This document shows positions 1-10,076 of a stretch of 36,955 nt of DNA, piece after piece (within the stretch, counting starts at the first letter, position 1; each line of letters starts with the position of its first letter). This DNA is from Bacteroidales bacterium. Lineage in GTDB: Bacteria > Bacteroidota > Bacteroidia > Bacteroidales > VadinHA17. A program made the position numbers and the translations under genes. The DNA lies in assembly GCA_024762655.1 (NCBI GenBank), contig JANTHB010000033.1, forward strand, positions 1 to 36,955, read 5' to 3'. Under the pieces are notes generated by a model that searched no databases, had not been told where the DNA came from, and was given only the letters and a program-made list of their open reading frames with translations.

Positions 1-117
1 AATGGAATCTGCAAAACGTAGATAACCAATGAAATATAAGATCTGCAGTTTGTTTGATAAAATAATTCTTAATCAAGAAGCAAAATGTGCGAAACTTTAA
101 TTACTTATTTTCGCTCT

Positions 118-1407
118 ATGAAACGAATAAAACCAGGGAATATCTTTATCGTGACCATCCTGATGCTCCTTCCGGGATTTATTCAGGCAAAACCGGCCCT
201 AACACAAAAAACCCTTAAAAACCGGATTTTTTCGGAGCATATTAAAACCGTAGAGCTTTATCAAAAAGGCTGGCGCATGTCCTATCCCTATCTGCGTCTG
301 GAAAGCGAAAATACCCTGTGTCTGGATTTTGATGATCTCAGTGAGGAAATCAATACTTATTATTATACGTTCATCCACTGTGACGCCCGTTGGCAACCTT
401 CGGATATTTCAGAAGCAGATTATCTGGAAGGATATCCAGAAAATGAGATTACCGATTACAAAAACTCGGTCAACACTACCGTTCCCTACACGCATTATCA
501 TGTGTCCTTTCCTAACGAAAATGTGCGTTTTACCCTGACAGGGAATTATATAATACTGGTTTACCGGGAGATGGACCGGGAGAAGCCTGTTATAACGGCC
601 CGTTTCATGGTGTACTCGACCGCGGTAGACCTAGACGGAAAGGTGATCCCCCCGGCGGGACCCGACCGTGCCAAAGACCAGGAGCTGCTCTTATCCGTGG
701 ATTACAGCCGTTACCCCGTACAGTCACCCCGTGACGAGCTCTATGTTGTGGTGAGACAAAATGGTCGCTGGGACAATGCTCTTTTTGGCATACGCCCCTC
801 CCGTGAAGAAAACCGGAAACTGGTATATGACCATACCTCCGGTCTTGTTTTCCACGGAGGCAATGAGTTCCGGAATTTCGACATCAAAAGCATCAGGTAT
901 CAGAGCCAGCATATTGATAAGATAGAATATATCGCTCCTTATTATAACATACGTCTTAAACCGGATGCGCTGCGATCGACGGGGCCTTATTTTTCGGACA
1001 AAGATCTGAACGGGAAATTTTATATAAAGAATTCACTGGGAACCGATCCGGATACCGATGCAGACTATCTCAATGTTTATTTCACATTGCCTTCCAATTT
1101 CCCTTTTGACGAAGAGGTATATATTACCGGTGCCCTTACCGGCTGGGATTACACAAAGAACAACCGTTTGGCTTACCATATGGATACCCACAGCTATGAA
1201 GGCACCCTGTTGCTGAAACAAGGTTATTACAACTATGCCTATGCCGTCAAATCGCCCGGTCAGGTCCGCGGAGATCTTACCCGCATTGAAGGCTCCCATT
1301 TTGAAACGGAGAACGACTACACGATCATGGTGTATCACCGTTCTTCTTTCGAAAGGTACGACCGGCTGGTGGGTGTAAAAATCATCAACAACAGCACGGA
1401 CAGGTAA
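118..1407 (+). CDS. DUF5103 / type IX secretion system plug-like protein
   Basis: ORF 85..1407; ATG at 118 precedes a signal-peptide-like N-terminus (MKRIKPGNIFIVTILMLLPGFIQA). Body resembles DUF5103 (LCLDFDDLSEEINTYYYTFIHCDARWQPSDISEADYLEGYPENEI). Confidence 0.8.
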   Translation: MKRIKPGNIFIVTILMLLPGFIQAKPALTQKTLKNRIFSEHIKTVELYQKGWRMSYPYLRLESENTLCLDFDDLSEEINTYYYTFIHCDARWQPSDISEADYLEGYPENEITDYKNSVNTTVPYTHYHVSFPNENVRFTLTGNYIILVYREMDREKPVITARFMVYSTAVDLDGKVIPPAGPDRAKDQELLLSVDYSRYPVQSPRDELYVVVRQNGRWDNALFGIRPSREENRKLVYDHTSGLVFHGGNEFRNFDIKSIRYQSQHIDKIEYIAPYYNIRLKPDALRSTGPYFSDKDLNGKFYIKNSLGTDPDTDADYLNVYFTLPSNFPFDEEVYITGALTGWDYTKNNRLAYHMDTHSYEGTLLLKQGYYNYAYAVKSPGQVRGDLTRIEGSHFETENDYTIMVYHRSSFERYDRLVGVKIINNSTDR

Positions 1408-1447
1408 GAAGGATGATGCCTGAACCTGTTTTTATGCGTGCAATCCG

Positions 1448-3004
1448 TTACAGTTCAAATTTAATCCCCTGGGCCAAAGGCAGTTTCGTTCCAAAATTGA
1501 TGGTATTGGTCTGGCGTCTCATATACGCTTTCCATGCATCGGAGCCGGATTCCCGTCCTCCTCCGGTATCTTTTTCTCCGCCGAAGGCTCCGCCGATTTC
1601 CGCTCCTGAAGTTCCTATGTTCACATTTGCGATGCCGCAGTCCGAGCCTCTTGCCGACAAAAACTCTTCGGCTTCCCGCAGATTCAAGGTAAAGACAGCG
1701 GATGACAGGCCCTGGGGCACATCATTATGAAGGGCGATTGCCTCGTCGAATGTTTTATATTTAATCAGATAGAGGATGGGTGCAAAAGTTTCTTCCTGAA
1801 CGATTTTATAGTGATTTTCCACCTCGGCCAGGGCGGGTGTCACATACAAACCGGAAGGATACTGTTCTCCCTGCAGCACCTCTCCTCCGAAGATCACCTT
1901 ACCGCCCTCTTCTTTTACCTGTTCCAGCGCGTTGGTATAAAGTTCTGTGGCAAAGTGGTCGATCAGCGGGCCTACGAGGGTCTTTTCATCCAGCGGGTTT
2001 CCTATTTTATGAACCACCTGCTCATAGGCATTGAGCAGCTTTTTTTTCACATCGTCATAAACGTCTTCGTGGATGATCAGGCGGCGGGTCGTGGTACAGC
2101 GTTGTCCGGCCGTGCCCACAGCCCCAAAAACGATAGCGGGGATAGCCAGGTCTATGTCTGCATGGTTGGAGACGATTATGGCATTGTTTCCCCCCAATTC
2201 TGCGATCACGCGTCCCAGTCGTTTGGCGACCTTTTCGCTCACATGTTTTCCCACGGCTGTCGAGCCGGTAACGGAAATCAGGGGAACGCGTTTGTCGGCC
2301 AGGAAGTTATCTCCCATCACGGACGACCGGGCGATCACCAGGTTAAAGACTCCTTCGGGTACCTTGTTTTTCTTCAAAACGGAAGCAATAATATTCTGTG
2401 TGGCGATCGCTGTCAGGGGTGTTTTTGAGCTGGGTTTCCACACCACTACATCACCGGCCACGGCAGCAATCATGGCATTCCAGGCCCAGACGGCCACGGG
2501 AAAGTTAAAAGAGGTGATAAGCCCCACGACGCCGAGGGGATGATACTGGTCGTACATTCTGTGTTTGGGTCTTTCCGACTGCATGGTAAATCCGTACAGC
2601 TGACGGGACTGTCCCACGGCGAAGTCGCAGATATCTATCATTTCCTGCACTTCGCCCATGCCTTCCTGGTAAATTTTGCCCATCTCCAGGGTCACCAGTT
2701 TGCCGAGGTCTTCTTTGTGTTCGCGCAAAGCCAGGCCAATCTGTCTGACCACCTCTCCTCTTTTAGGAGCAGGCACCAGACGCCACTCCTTAAAAGCTTC
2801 CTGTGCGTTTTTGATCACCTTTTCATAATCTTCGATGGTAGCATTCTTTACTTTGGCAATGGGTTTTCCGTCGATGGGGGATACCGATTCCGTCAGCGGT
2901 CCGTCCGTGTCCACCCAGGTTGTGCCGGTAGTGACACCCGGGTTGACCTCCCGGATACCCAGCCTTTGTAACATTTGCTCAATTCCGTACTCTTTCCGGT
3001 TCAT
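1448..3004 (-). CDS. Aldehyde dehydrogenase, ALDH7 (aminoadipate-semialdehyde dehydrogenase-like)
   Basis: 518 aa; ALDH motifs ELGGNNAIIV and GTAGQRCTTTRR; N-terminus resembles ALDH7A1 family. Confidence 0.85.
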   Translation of the reverse strand: MNRKEYGIEQMLQRLGIREVNPGVTTGTTWVDTDGPLTESVSPIDGKPIAKVKNATIEDYEKVIKNAQEAFKEWRLVPAPKRGEVVRQIGLALREHKEDLGKLVTLEMGKIYQEGMGEVQEMIDICDFAVGQSRQLYGFTMQSERPKHRMYDQYHPLGVVGLITSFNFPVAVWAWNAMIAAVAGDVVVWKPSSKTPLTAIATQNIIASVLKKNKVPEGVFNLVIARSSVMGDNFLADKRVPLISVTGSTAVGKHVSEKVAKRLGRVIAELGGNNAIIVSNHADIDLAIPAIVFGAVGTAGQRCTTTRRLIIHEDVYDDVKKKLLNAYEQVVHKIGNPLDEKTLVGPLIDHFATELYTNALEQVKEEGGKVIFGGEVLQGEQYPSGLYVTPALAEVENHYKIVQEETFAPILYLIKYKTFDEAIALHNDVPQGLSSAVFTLNLREAEEFLSARGSDCGIANVNIGTSGAEIGGAFGGEKDTGGGRESGSDAWKAYMRRQTNTINFGTKLPLAQGIKFEL

Positions 3005-3115
3005 GTTTTTGTCGGTTTTATGGTTGATAATAAAAGTTCAAATTTAACTGCTAATAACGAAATTGTATATGATGCGTAACATGATTTTTAGCATTTTTTA
3101 TGAATATTTATGCAT

Positions 3116-3123
3116 TAATTTTG
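3116..3123 (+). promoter_or_regulatory. Putative Bacteroidetes -7 box (TAATTTTG, consensus TAnnTTTG) for pruA
   Basis: Exact TAnnTTTG match 35 nt upstream of the pruA start; no convincing -33 element identified. Confidence 0.45.
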
Positions 3124-3158
3124 TACTCGAATTTTGTATAACCATAAACCGGATCATT

Positions 3159-4784
3159 ATGCCAAAAGGAATCTACCATGTACCCATAGCCAGGAACGAA
3201 CCCATTTTAAGTTATGCTCCCGGCACGCCGGAAAGAAAGGCCATTGAAGAAGAGATAAAGTGGGTTTATAACCATGTCATTGACATACCGATGTTTATCG
3301 GAGGGAAAGAAGTCAGGACCGATAAGAAAGTGCGGGTTTTTCCGCCCCACAAGATTGACCACACCCTGGGTTATTATTACCAGGGAGGAGAGGAAGAAGT
3401 ACGGAAAGCCATTGATGCAGCGCTGGCGGCCAGAGAAAAATGGTCGGGGTTAAGCTGGGAACACCGGGCTTCTATTTTCCTCAAGATTGCCGACCTGATT
3501 TCGGGGCCTTACCGTCATAAGCTGAATGCCGCCACCATGATCGGTCAGTCGAAGAATGTTTTTCAGGCCGAGATTGATGCTGCCTGTGAGCTGGCAGACT
3601 TTTTCCGCTTTAATGTGCAATACATGACCGAGCTATACAACCAACAGCCTTCTTCTGCCCCGCAAGTATGGAACCGGATGGAATACAGGCCGCTGGAAGG
3701 TTTTGTATTCGCACTCACTCCGTTCAACTTCACTTCCATTGCCGGAAATCTCCCCACAGCTCCGGCATTGATGGGCAATGTAGTTGTGTGGAAACCATCC
3801 AAAACCGCTGTTTATTCGGCTCATATGCTGATGGAGATTTTCCGGGAAGCCGGACTACCCGACGGCGTCATAAACCTTGTATTTGCTTCGGGGCCCACCG
3901 CCGCCCGAGTAGTTCTGACCCATCCGGATTTTGCGGGATTTCATTTTACCGGTTCCACGGCCGTTTTCCAGAGCATCTGGAAGATGATCGGAGAAAACAT
4001 TAAAACCTACAAGTCCTATCCCCGCATTGTAGGCGAGACAGGAGGAAAAGATTATATACTGGTGCATCCTTCGGCCAATAAAAAAGCGGTGATCACCGCC
4101 ATTGTACGGGGTGCTTTTGAATACCAGGGGCAAAAATGTTCGGCCGCTTCCCGGACCTATATCCCGGAGACCATGTGGAGAGAGATGAAAAAAGAGCTGG
4201 TTGCAACCGTGAAAAAGCTTAAAATGGGGCCTCCGGAAGATTTTACCAATTTCATCAATGCCGTCATTGACGAACCCTCTTTTGATAAGATTACCAGTTA
4301 CATTGAGAAAGCCAGAAAGTCCAAAGAAGCGGAGATCGTGGTTGGCGGAGGCTATGACAAGAGCACAGGTTATTTTATCGAACCTACCATCATCCGGGCG
4401 CTGGACCCGCATTACGTCACCATGGAAGAAGAGTTGTTCGGCCCTGTGATCACCGTCTATGTTTATCCGGACGACCGGTTTGAAGAAGCCATGGACCTGC
4501 TGGACAAAACCTCTATTTACGGACTTACCGGGGCGGTTTTTGCCCAGGACCGTTTTGCCATCAAACGGGCCACAGAGCGTCTTGTGAACACGGCCGGTAA
4601 TTTTTACATTAACGACAAGCCCACCGGCGCAGTGGTGGGACAACAGCCTTTCGGAGGAGCCCGGGGTTCCGGCACCAACGACAAAGCAGGCTCCATCCTG
4701 AATCTGTTGCGCTGGGTATCTCCGCGCTCTATCAAAGAAAATTTTGTTCCCCCGGAAGATTATCGCTATCCGTTTATGGGATAG
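3159..4784 (+). CDS. pruA: L-glutamate gamma-semialdehyde dehydrogenase (1-pyrroline-5-carboxylate dehydrogenase)
   Basis: ORF 3063..4784; likely start ATG 3159 (MPKGIYHVPIARNEP). Motifs VGETGGKDY, YQGQKCSAASR, QQPFGGARGSGTNDKAG are typical of P5C dehydrogenase. Confidence 0.92.
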   Translation: MPKGIYHVPIARNEPILSYAPGTPERKAIEEEIKWVYNHVIDIPMFIGGKEVRTDKKVRVFPPHKIDHTLGYYYQGGEEEVRKAIDAALAAREKWSGLSWEHRASIFLKIADLISGPYRHKLNAATMIGQSKNVFQAEIDAACELADFFRFNVQYMTELYNQQPSSAPQVWNRMEYRPLEGFVFALTPFNFTSIAGNLPTAPALMGNVVVWKPSKTAVYSAHMLMEIFREAGLPDGVINLVFASGPTAARVVLTHPDFAGFHFTGSTAVFQSIWKMIGENIKTYKSYPRIVGETGGKDYILVHPSANKKAVITAIVRGAFEYQGQKCSAASRTYIPETMWREMKKELVATVKKLKMGPPEDFTNFINAVIDEPSFDKITSYIEKARKSKEAEIVVGGGYDKSTGYFIEPTIIRALDPHYVTMEEELFGPVITVYVYPDDRFEEAMDLLDKTSIYGLTGAVFAQDRFAIKRATERLVNTAGNFYINDKPTGAVVGQQPFGGARGSGTNDKAGSILNLLRWVSPRSIKENFVPPEDYRYPFMG

Positions 4785-4811
4785 TAAATTATATTTAATG
4801 ACAAGTTATTT

Positions 4812-4845
4812 AAACCGTAACGTACATTCAGTTACGGTTTTTTTT
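4812..4845 (+). terminator. Rho-independent terminator after pruA
   Basis: AAACCGTAAC-GTACATTCA-GTTACGGTTT followed by T-run. Confidence 0.85.
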
Positions 4846-4875
4846 ATTCAATCAATATTGTTTCCTTATTTTCAT

Positions 4876-4883
4876 TAATTTTG
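4876..4883 (+). promoter_or_regulatory. Putative -7 box (TAATTTTG) for ftsB/divIC-like gene
   Basis: Exact TAnnTTTG match 20 nt upstream of ATG 4904. Confidence 0.4.
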
Positions 4884-4903
4884 TTCCTGAAATAAACACA
4901 CCC

Positions 4904-5224
4904 ATGGGCTCTCCATTGTTAAAAAAGACTTTTCATTTTCTGAGGAACAAATATGTTCTCACCCTGCTTCTTTTCATTATCTGGTTATTACTGTTCGACA
5001 GTAATAATCTGCTGGACAGGATGAAACAGGTAAGAGAACTAAACCAACTGAAAAATGACAAGGAATATTATCAGAAAAAAATAAAGGAAGACTCCCGCAA
5101 GCTGAAAGAGCTGGAGACGGACGACAAAAGCCTGGAAAAGTTTGCCCGTGAACAATATCTCATGAAAAAGAAGAATGAAGATCTTTATATCATCATTGAC
5201 AAGGACAAGGACAAGGACAGATAA
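4904..5224 (+). CDS. FtsB/DivIC-like septum formation initiator family protein
   Basis: 106 aa, single N-terminal TM helix followed by coiled coil (LNQLKNDKEYYQKKIKEDSRKLKELETDDKSLEKFAREQYLMKKKNEDLYII). Confidence 0.8.
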   Translation: MGSPLLKKTFHFLRNKYVLTLLLFIIWLLLFDSNNLLDRMKQVRELNQLKNDKEYYQKKIKEDSRKLKELETDDKSLEKFAREQYLMKKKNEDLYIIIDKDKDKDR

Positions 5225-5249
5225 CCCCCGTTTCCATATCTGCTGTTTA

Positions 5250-6533
5250 TCAGTAAATTGAAAGATTGTATTTTCCCGGATTCTTATCCAGTTTTCTAAA
5301 AAATGCCAGGAGGTCCCCGATGGTTCCCGGCAGGGACGAAACCCCTGCTTTTGTCAGTATTTCGCGTGCAGCCGCTGCTACCGGTTTTTTATGATAAAAA
5401 TGTTCGTGACTATAATTCAGATACTTGATCACTCTGAAGGTATCAAACCAGTGATAGATGCGCTTCCGGAAGGTCTTCTCCGAGGAGACATTCCCACGAA
5501 TCTCTTGCATTTTAAGCAAAAATTGTTCTTTCCCCAGAAATTTCCGTAAGGAATCCGGTAGCTGTTCAAAGACTTCAACGTCTGTTTTCTCCCCTGTATA
5601 AACCGGGGGAAACCGTGAAAAGAAACGGGCCAGTTCCAGGAAAGCCTCCGGGGCATAGGTAAGAAACTCTTTTTTCTCTCCGGAGAGAAACTTTTGTATT
5701 TCGGGGCCGGTACCAAAAGGCACTTTCGTTCCCGGACGGGGTGAGGGAATTACCTTTGTCTGTGTCAGGTCTGTAAAATATCCGGTCTTTATGATTTTCT
5801 GCAAGAAATAAAAATCCTCTCCGCCCTGCCGGCTGTTCATTCCTCCCTGTTTGGCGTAGGCATCCGCCCTGACAGCAAAAGCTGAACCTACGGTATGATA
5901 AGCATAGGGATATCCGATAAAACGCAGGGCATTGACAAAATATCGCAGGTGCAGTTCGTACCGGATGATGGCTCTGTACACCTCCCGGGGAAAAGAGAAC
6001 CCTTCCAACGGATGTTCAAAATATACGGACCCCCCGGTTATTTCAGGTTTGTGCATAAAAACCTCTTCCAGGGCCCTAAGATAATTACGGGCTACCAGGG
6101 TATCGGCATCCAGCGAAGTGATGAATCCATGCATGTTTTGAGCCCAAAGGAATCTTCTGACCGCTTCGTCCATACCTATTTTCCGGGCCAGCCCCACTCC
6201 AGCCTTTTTCGCCGGCAGGTCAGCAAAAAGTACCGGGAAAAACCGGATCTTGTCGTCAGACCATTTGGTGGTCAGACTTTCTATTTCCTGCAGAGTCTGC
6301 CGGTTTCTGGCAACCACTTCCGGAGGATCCTTTTCCGAAGCGTTAATAACAATGATCACTTCTACCGGATTACGGGGCAAAGTACAGGCAGAAAGGGACC
6401 GCAGGGTATCTGTCACCCGGGCTTCATCATGGCAGGGAATTACGATAACATTGGTAAGATGCGGCCGGGGTTTCCGGTCTATGAGTGCAGGAAAAGAGAC
6501 CCGGCGTTTAAGGTAGGTCTCCAGTGCCTTCAT
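5250..6533 (-). CDS. Glycosyltransferase family 2 protein
   Basis: GT2-like N-terminus (VIVIPCHDEARVTDTLRSLSACTLPRNPVEVIIVIN) and DxD-like SLDADTLV. Confidence 0.8.
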   Translation of the reverse strand: MKALETYLKRRVSFPALIDRKPRPHLTNVIVIPCHDEARVTDTLRSLSACTLPRNPVEVIIVINASEKDPPEVVARNRQTLQEIESLTTKWSDDKIRFFPVLFADLPAKKAGVGLARKIGMDEAVRRFLWAQNMHGFITSLDADTLVARNYLRALEEVFMHKPEITGGSVYFEHPLEGFSFPREVYRAIIRYELHLRYFVNALRFIGYPYAYHTVGSAFAVRADAYAKQGGMNSRQGGEDFYFLQKIIKTGYFTDLTQTKVIPSPRPGTKVPFGTGPEIQKFLSGEKKEFLTYAPEAFLELARFFSRFPPVYTGEKTDVEVFEQLPDSLRKFLGKEQFLLKMQEIRGNVSSEKTFRKRIYHWFDTFRVIKYLNYSHEHFYHKKPVAAAAREILTKAGVSSLPGTIGDLLAFFRKLDKNPGKYNLSIY

Positions 6534-6534
6534 G

Positions 6535-7164
6535 TTAATTGGCCTTCAACACAGAATCCCTGATGGATTCGTACTTTTTATTTAACCCTTCCAGTACCTC
6601 TTGTGTAACATCCAGATTCTTATCTCCATACAGGATTGTACCTCCCAGCGTGGTGGTGCTTAAGATATACTTATAATGATGGACTTTTGAAAACTCATTG
6701 AGATAATCCGTTATACTGTACAGCACTTTTCTCGTACTCACCTGCTGCTCTTCCATAAGTTTGGAAGCCAGATCGTCTTTCAATTTCAGTATCTCCTGTT
6801 GTTCCTGCGAGAGTTGTTGTTCAATTTTCTGAGCCTCGGAGCGTGTCACCAGGCCCCGTTTCATGTTATTCTGATACTCCGACACTTTATTTTGCCATTT
6901 CTGGCCCCTGGTGGTTAACTTATCTTCCGATACCTTTTGTTTTTTGGCCAGTTTCTCCTGGAGGTCAACAGAAAAGTCATAGTTGGCCATGAGCGTATCC
7001 ATATTAACATAAGCAATGGATAACGCAGGATTTCCGGCAGTATCTGCGCGGGCTGTAAGGTTTGTTTGCTGAGAACTGCTTTTGGGATGGGTAAAATACA
7101 GAACAAATAAAACAATAACAGCAATGATAAGGATACCATTAATGATCAGCGAAGTTTTCTTCAT
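6535..7164 (-). CDS. OmpH/Skp-like periplasmic protein, possibly membrane-anchored
   Basis: N-terminal hydrophobic helix (SLIINGILIIAVIVLFVLYF) then Skp-like coiled coil (AYVNMDTLMANYDFSVDLQEKLAKKQKVSEDKL) and C-terminal strand (YKYILSTTTLGGTILYGDKNLDVTQEVLEGLNKKY). Confidence 0.8.
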   Translation of the reverse strand: MKKTSLIINGILIIAVIVLFVLYFTHPKSSSQQTNLTARADTAGNPALSIAYVNMDTLMANYDFSVDLQEKLAKKQKVSEDKLTTRGQKWQNKVSEYQNNMKRGLVTRSEAQKIEQQLSQEQQEILKLKDDLASKLMEEQQVSTRKVLYSITDYLNEFSKVHHYKYILSTTTLGGTILYGDKNLDVTQEVLEGLNKKYESIRDSVLKAN

Positions 7165-7345
7165 CGTTTTGGGTTTTTATTTATCCCGCAAAGATATACG
7201 ATTTCCTCTTTCCACAAACATCTCATCAGGAAAAAATAAATTTCCCGCAAATTAATCCAGACTCAGTTAACAGGTCGGCGTCTCAGGCAAAAGGAAAGCT
7301 TTGCAGGATATTTTATCCTGGGAAAATAAATCCCGTAAAAACCGG

Positions 7346-8371
7346 TTAGAACTCGGGGCAGGGAATAGCGTGGATTTTTCTTCTTTTATACTGTGTTGTT
7401 CTGAATTCGTACATAAAGGAGATCTCGTGAGAACCTCCTGTTGACATAACCAGACGGGAAATCGTAAAATCGTAACTATAACCCACATGAATCTGTTTGG
7501 TTTTATATCCCACAAGGATAACCATTGCATCCCGGTCGAAATATCCTTTCACTTCCTTGAACAAAGGGAATCCCCGATACCAGAATCCAAACATCAGAGG
7601 GCTTTTATACCAGTATAAACCCATATCCAGTTGTTTGAAGGGCCCCTGTGATTTAAACAGGAAAGCCAGGGAGAGGCTTTCTTCTATGGGTTTTAATAAC
7701 CTGCCCTTACGGATTATCTGTGCTCCGCCATAGACGGACACCTTGATGGGTAGCTGGCTGGCATCCCCATACAGTGATTGTTTGGGTTTCAGCAGATGAT
7801 CCACCGTGGTCCCAAACCAATACTTATCCGTATAGGCCAAAACGGACGTTTCCGCATCAATATCCCCGACATTGTCAAAGGGAGGCTGCTCGGTAGGGGG
7901 GGTATTTCCTCCCGGCGACAACTGATCATTAAAAATAAGCCGGTAAAAATCGAGAGACAACTGGGTATATTTCACCTGGATGCCGGGCCTGACGTATATC
8001 TCATCCGTAACCTGAATGTTATAGGAATAGAGCAACCCCAGATTCAGATTACTTAAATGGCCGGAGCCAGCGACATCGTACAATGCAAGGAAACCCACAC
8101 CCGAATTGAAATTTTGAAAATATTTATCAAAAGAAAAGCTATAGGTTGTAAAAACCCCTGGAATAGCGGGCCACTGGTTCCGGTAATTCATTACAATCCG
8201 GTTCTCTTCGGTAGCTCCCGTAAAAGCAGACCCGAGATAGAGAGGATTGGCATAAAACTGGGAAAACTGGGGATCCTGGGCATAGAGGGGCATGGCAAAA
8301 ACCATCCCAAAAATAAGTATGACCGAGAATCTTTTCACCAATATGTTCGTTATCAGTTTTTTAATAAACAA
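7346..8371 (-). CDS. PorP/SprF family type IX secretion membrane protein
   Basis: Signal peptide then AQDPQFSQFYANPLYLGSAFTGATEENRIVMNYRNQWPAIPGVFTTYSFSFDKYF, the typical PorP/SprF N-terminus. Confidence 0.92.
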   Translation of the reverse strand: MFIKKLITNILVKRFSVILIFGMVFAMPLYAQDPQFSQFYANPLYLGSAFTGATEENRIVMNYRNQWPAIPGVFTTYSFSFDKYFQNFNSGVGFLALYDVAGSGHLSNLNLGLLYSYNIQVTDEIYVRPGIQVKYTQLSLDFYRLIFNDQLSPGGNTPPTEQPPFDNVGDIDAETSVLAYTDKYWFGTTVDHLLKPKQSLYGDASQLPIKVSVYGGAQIIRKGRLLKPIEESLSLAFLFKSQGPFKQLDMGLYWYKSPLMFGFWYRGFPLFKEVKGYFDRDAMVILVGYKTKQIHVGYSYDFTISRLVMSTGGSHEISFMYEFRTTQYKRRKIHAIPCPEF

Positions 8372-8690
8372 AATCCTCCCCTGAATCTCAAAAAAACAAA
8401 GCTAAATGTAAAAATTATATTGTTTAAATTACGATTTAGTTAATCTATTAGTTTCAATCAGATCCTTTTATTTTACATCAAATGTAAAAAAATAAGTTAA
8501 ATAACTGATTAGATTTATTGATAAATGAGGTCATTTTATACGCAAATGCATAAAGGAAATCAACCGTTTGTTTTCAGGAAGGTTTTTTTATCGGTCCGTT
8601 TACGTGGTCCTGAACGCAGAGGAGTCTAACTATTACCGTCAATTTTTACTACGTAGGTTTTCTTACTGTCCGGCCTGTCCGGCGTTTCTA

Positions 8691-10076
8691 TTAATTTTTC
8701 TTTTTGATCAATGTTACATTTCCAAATCGTACGAAAGGTTTTCCATTGGAGAAAGTCCCTTTTGCTTTCCAGATATACACATCGGGTTTAGCCATTTTAT
8801 CAAGGATGTAGCCATCCCATCCTCTTTGTAACTCATTGCTTGTAAAAATCAGTTCTCCCCTGCGGTTGTAGATCTGCAGGTGATATTCCAAAACGCCTTT
8901 CCAGACAGGATGGAAGACTTCATTGGCACCGGGAGTATCCGTAAAATAACCGTCGCAGGGCCCATTGGGATTGGGGATGAATGCATTGGGAAAACGGATA
9001 TAGTACATACTGTTTTCAAAAGCATTCTTTACCACCATCGTATCCATGCATCCTTGCGGTGACCACACTTTCAGGATTATGCTGAAAGGTCCTTCCGAAG
9101 CATAATGATGCACGGGCTCAGCTTCTTCCGAAAAATGACCATCTCCGAAATCCCAGAGATATCTGACAGCATTTTCCGAGTTATTATAAAAAGTGATTTC
9201 TGATTCAGGAACCGCTGCATGCCGTGGATAAATTTCAAACGCAGCTTTGGGAGCTTCAAAAACCGTTATGGTATCCGTCCTGGTAGCTGTTTGTCCCTGT
9301 CTGTTTTTGCCGGTCAGTGAAACAATATAGGTCCCGGATTTTTCAAAGGTATGGTTTGTGTTCTCATTTTGAAATACCAACGGTTTGTTGTCCAGGGTCC
9401 ATGTGTAACTCTCGCAATTTTCAGATTGATTGATAAACCGGACCTGCAGGGGAGGACATCCTTTGTCGGGTACCGTCCTGAATCGAACATGAGGCAGGGC
9501 GTCTTCGGAGGAAGTTTCAGGGGATAATTCCGTTGTTTTTGTATCAGACCCGGTTGTCCCGGGAATTTCCTGTCCTGAAGGAATCTTATCCGGCGGATGA
9601 TGAACGCCTGCATTCTGTTTTTCTTCCGTTTTATCCACTGTCTGTCCCGCAACGGATGGTTTTTTTTCTACCTTTCTGTTCTTCTCCCCATGGGTTATCT
9701 TTTCTTTTTTGTTTGTATTTCTCACACTATCAGGCTTCTCTGTAATCGTTTCATCCGTAAAAATTTTTGCCGGTTGATGATCATTTCTTTTTTCATCAGC
9801 GGTAATTACTGAACTTGTTTTTGCCTGTTCCAAAGAAATTTCCGGAGAAGGTATTTTGTGGTCAGGTGAATGAGTTTTGATCCCCAAATAAATTCCGGTA
9901 GAAACCATTACAAGAGCGGTAAGATAGTAGATATTAAGATGTGAGGGAGAAAATTGCAGGAATTCCTTCCACCGCATTTTCCTGAGCACACGTCCCCAGA
10001 AAGATTTCGAAGGGGTCACGCGGTACCCTTCAAACTCCGTCTTAAACCACTTTTCTATGTTATTGTCCGTCCTCAT
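8691..10076 (-). CDS. Membrane-anchored PKD-domain protein with T9SS type-B / gliding-motility-associated C-terminal domain
   Basis: RBS-like AAGGAAG before ATG at 10076 (MRTDNNIEKWFKTEFEGYRVTPSKSFW). Internal TM helix (IYYLTALVMVSTGIYLGI), Lys/Glu/Thr-rich linker, PKD (YLWDFGDGHFSEEAEPVHHY), C-terminal FPNAFIPN...YHLQIYNRRGELIFTSNELQRGWDG...DVYIWKAKGTFSNGK...GNVTLIKK. Confidence 0.88.
   Translation of the reverse strand: MRTDNNIEKWFKTEFEGYRVTPSKSFWGRVLRKMRWKEFLQFSPSHLNIYYLTALVMVSTGIYLGIKTHSPDHKIPSPEISLEQAKTSSVITADEKRNDHQPAKIFTDETITEKPDSVRNTNKKEKITHGEKNRKVEKKPSVAGQTVDKTEEKQNAGVHHPPDKIPSGQEIPGTTGSDTKTTELSPETSSEDALPHVRFRTVPDKGCPPLQVRFINQSENCESYTWTLDNKPLVFQNENTNHTFEKSGTYIVSLTGKNRQGQTATRTDTITVFEAPKAAFEIYPRHAAVPESEITFYNNSENAVRYLWDFGDGHFSEEAEPVHHYASEGPFSIILKVWSPQGCMDTMVVKNAFENSMYYIRFPNAFIPNPNGPCDGYFTDTPGANEVFHPVWKGVLEYHLQIYNRRGELIFTSNELQRGWDGYILDKMAKPDVYIWKAKGTFSNGKPFVRFGNVTLIKKKN

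Noticed and set aside
1727-2428. 233-aa + strand ORF antisense to the ALDH7 gene
   Set aside because: Shadow ORF: no recognisable domain, entirely inside a strong CDS on the other strand.
3855-4643. 262-aa minus-strand ORF inside pruA
   Set aside because: Antisense shadow ORF with no family motifs.
5198-5220. Short GACAAG repeat at the 3' end of the ftsB-like gene (DKDKDKDR)
   Set aside because: Only about three 6-nt units, in frame, in a charged tail; not enough to claim phase variation.
5895-6563. 222-aa + strand ORF over the GT2 gene
   Set aside because: Composition and overlap indicate an antisense artefact.
8372-8690. Possible small gene in the 319-bp gap between the PKD/CTD gene and PorP/SprF (ORF 8568..8831 +)
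   Set aside because: It largely overlaps the gene on the other strand and has no recognisable motif; the gap does mean co-transcription of PorP/SprF with the upstream pair is not assured.
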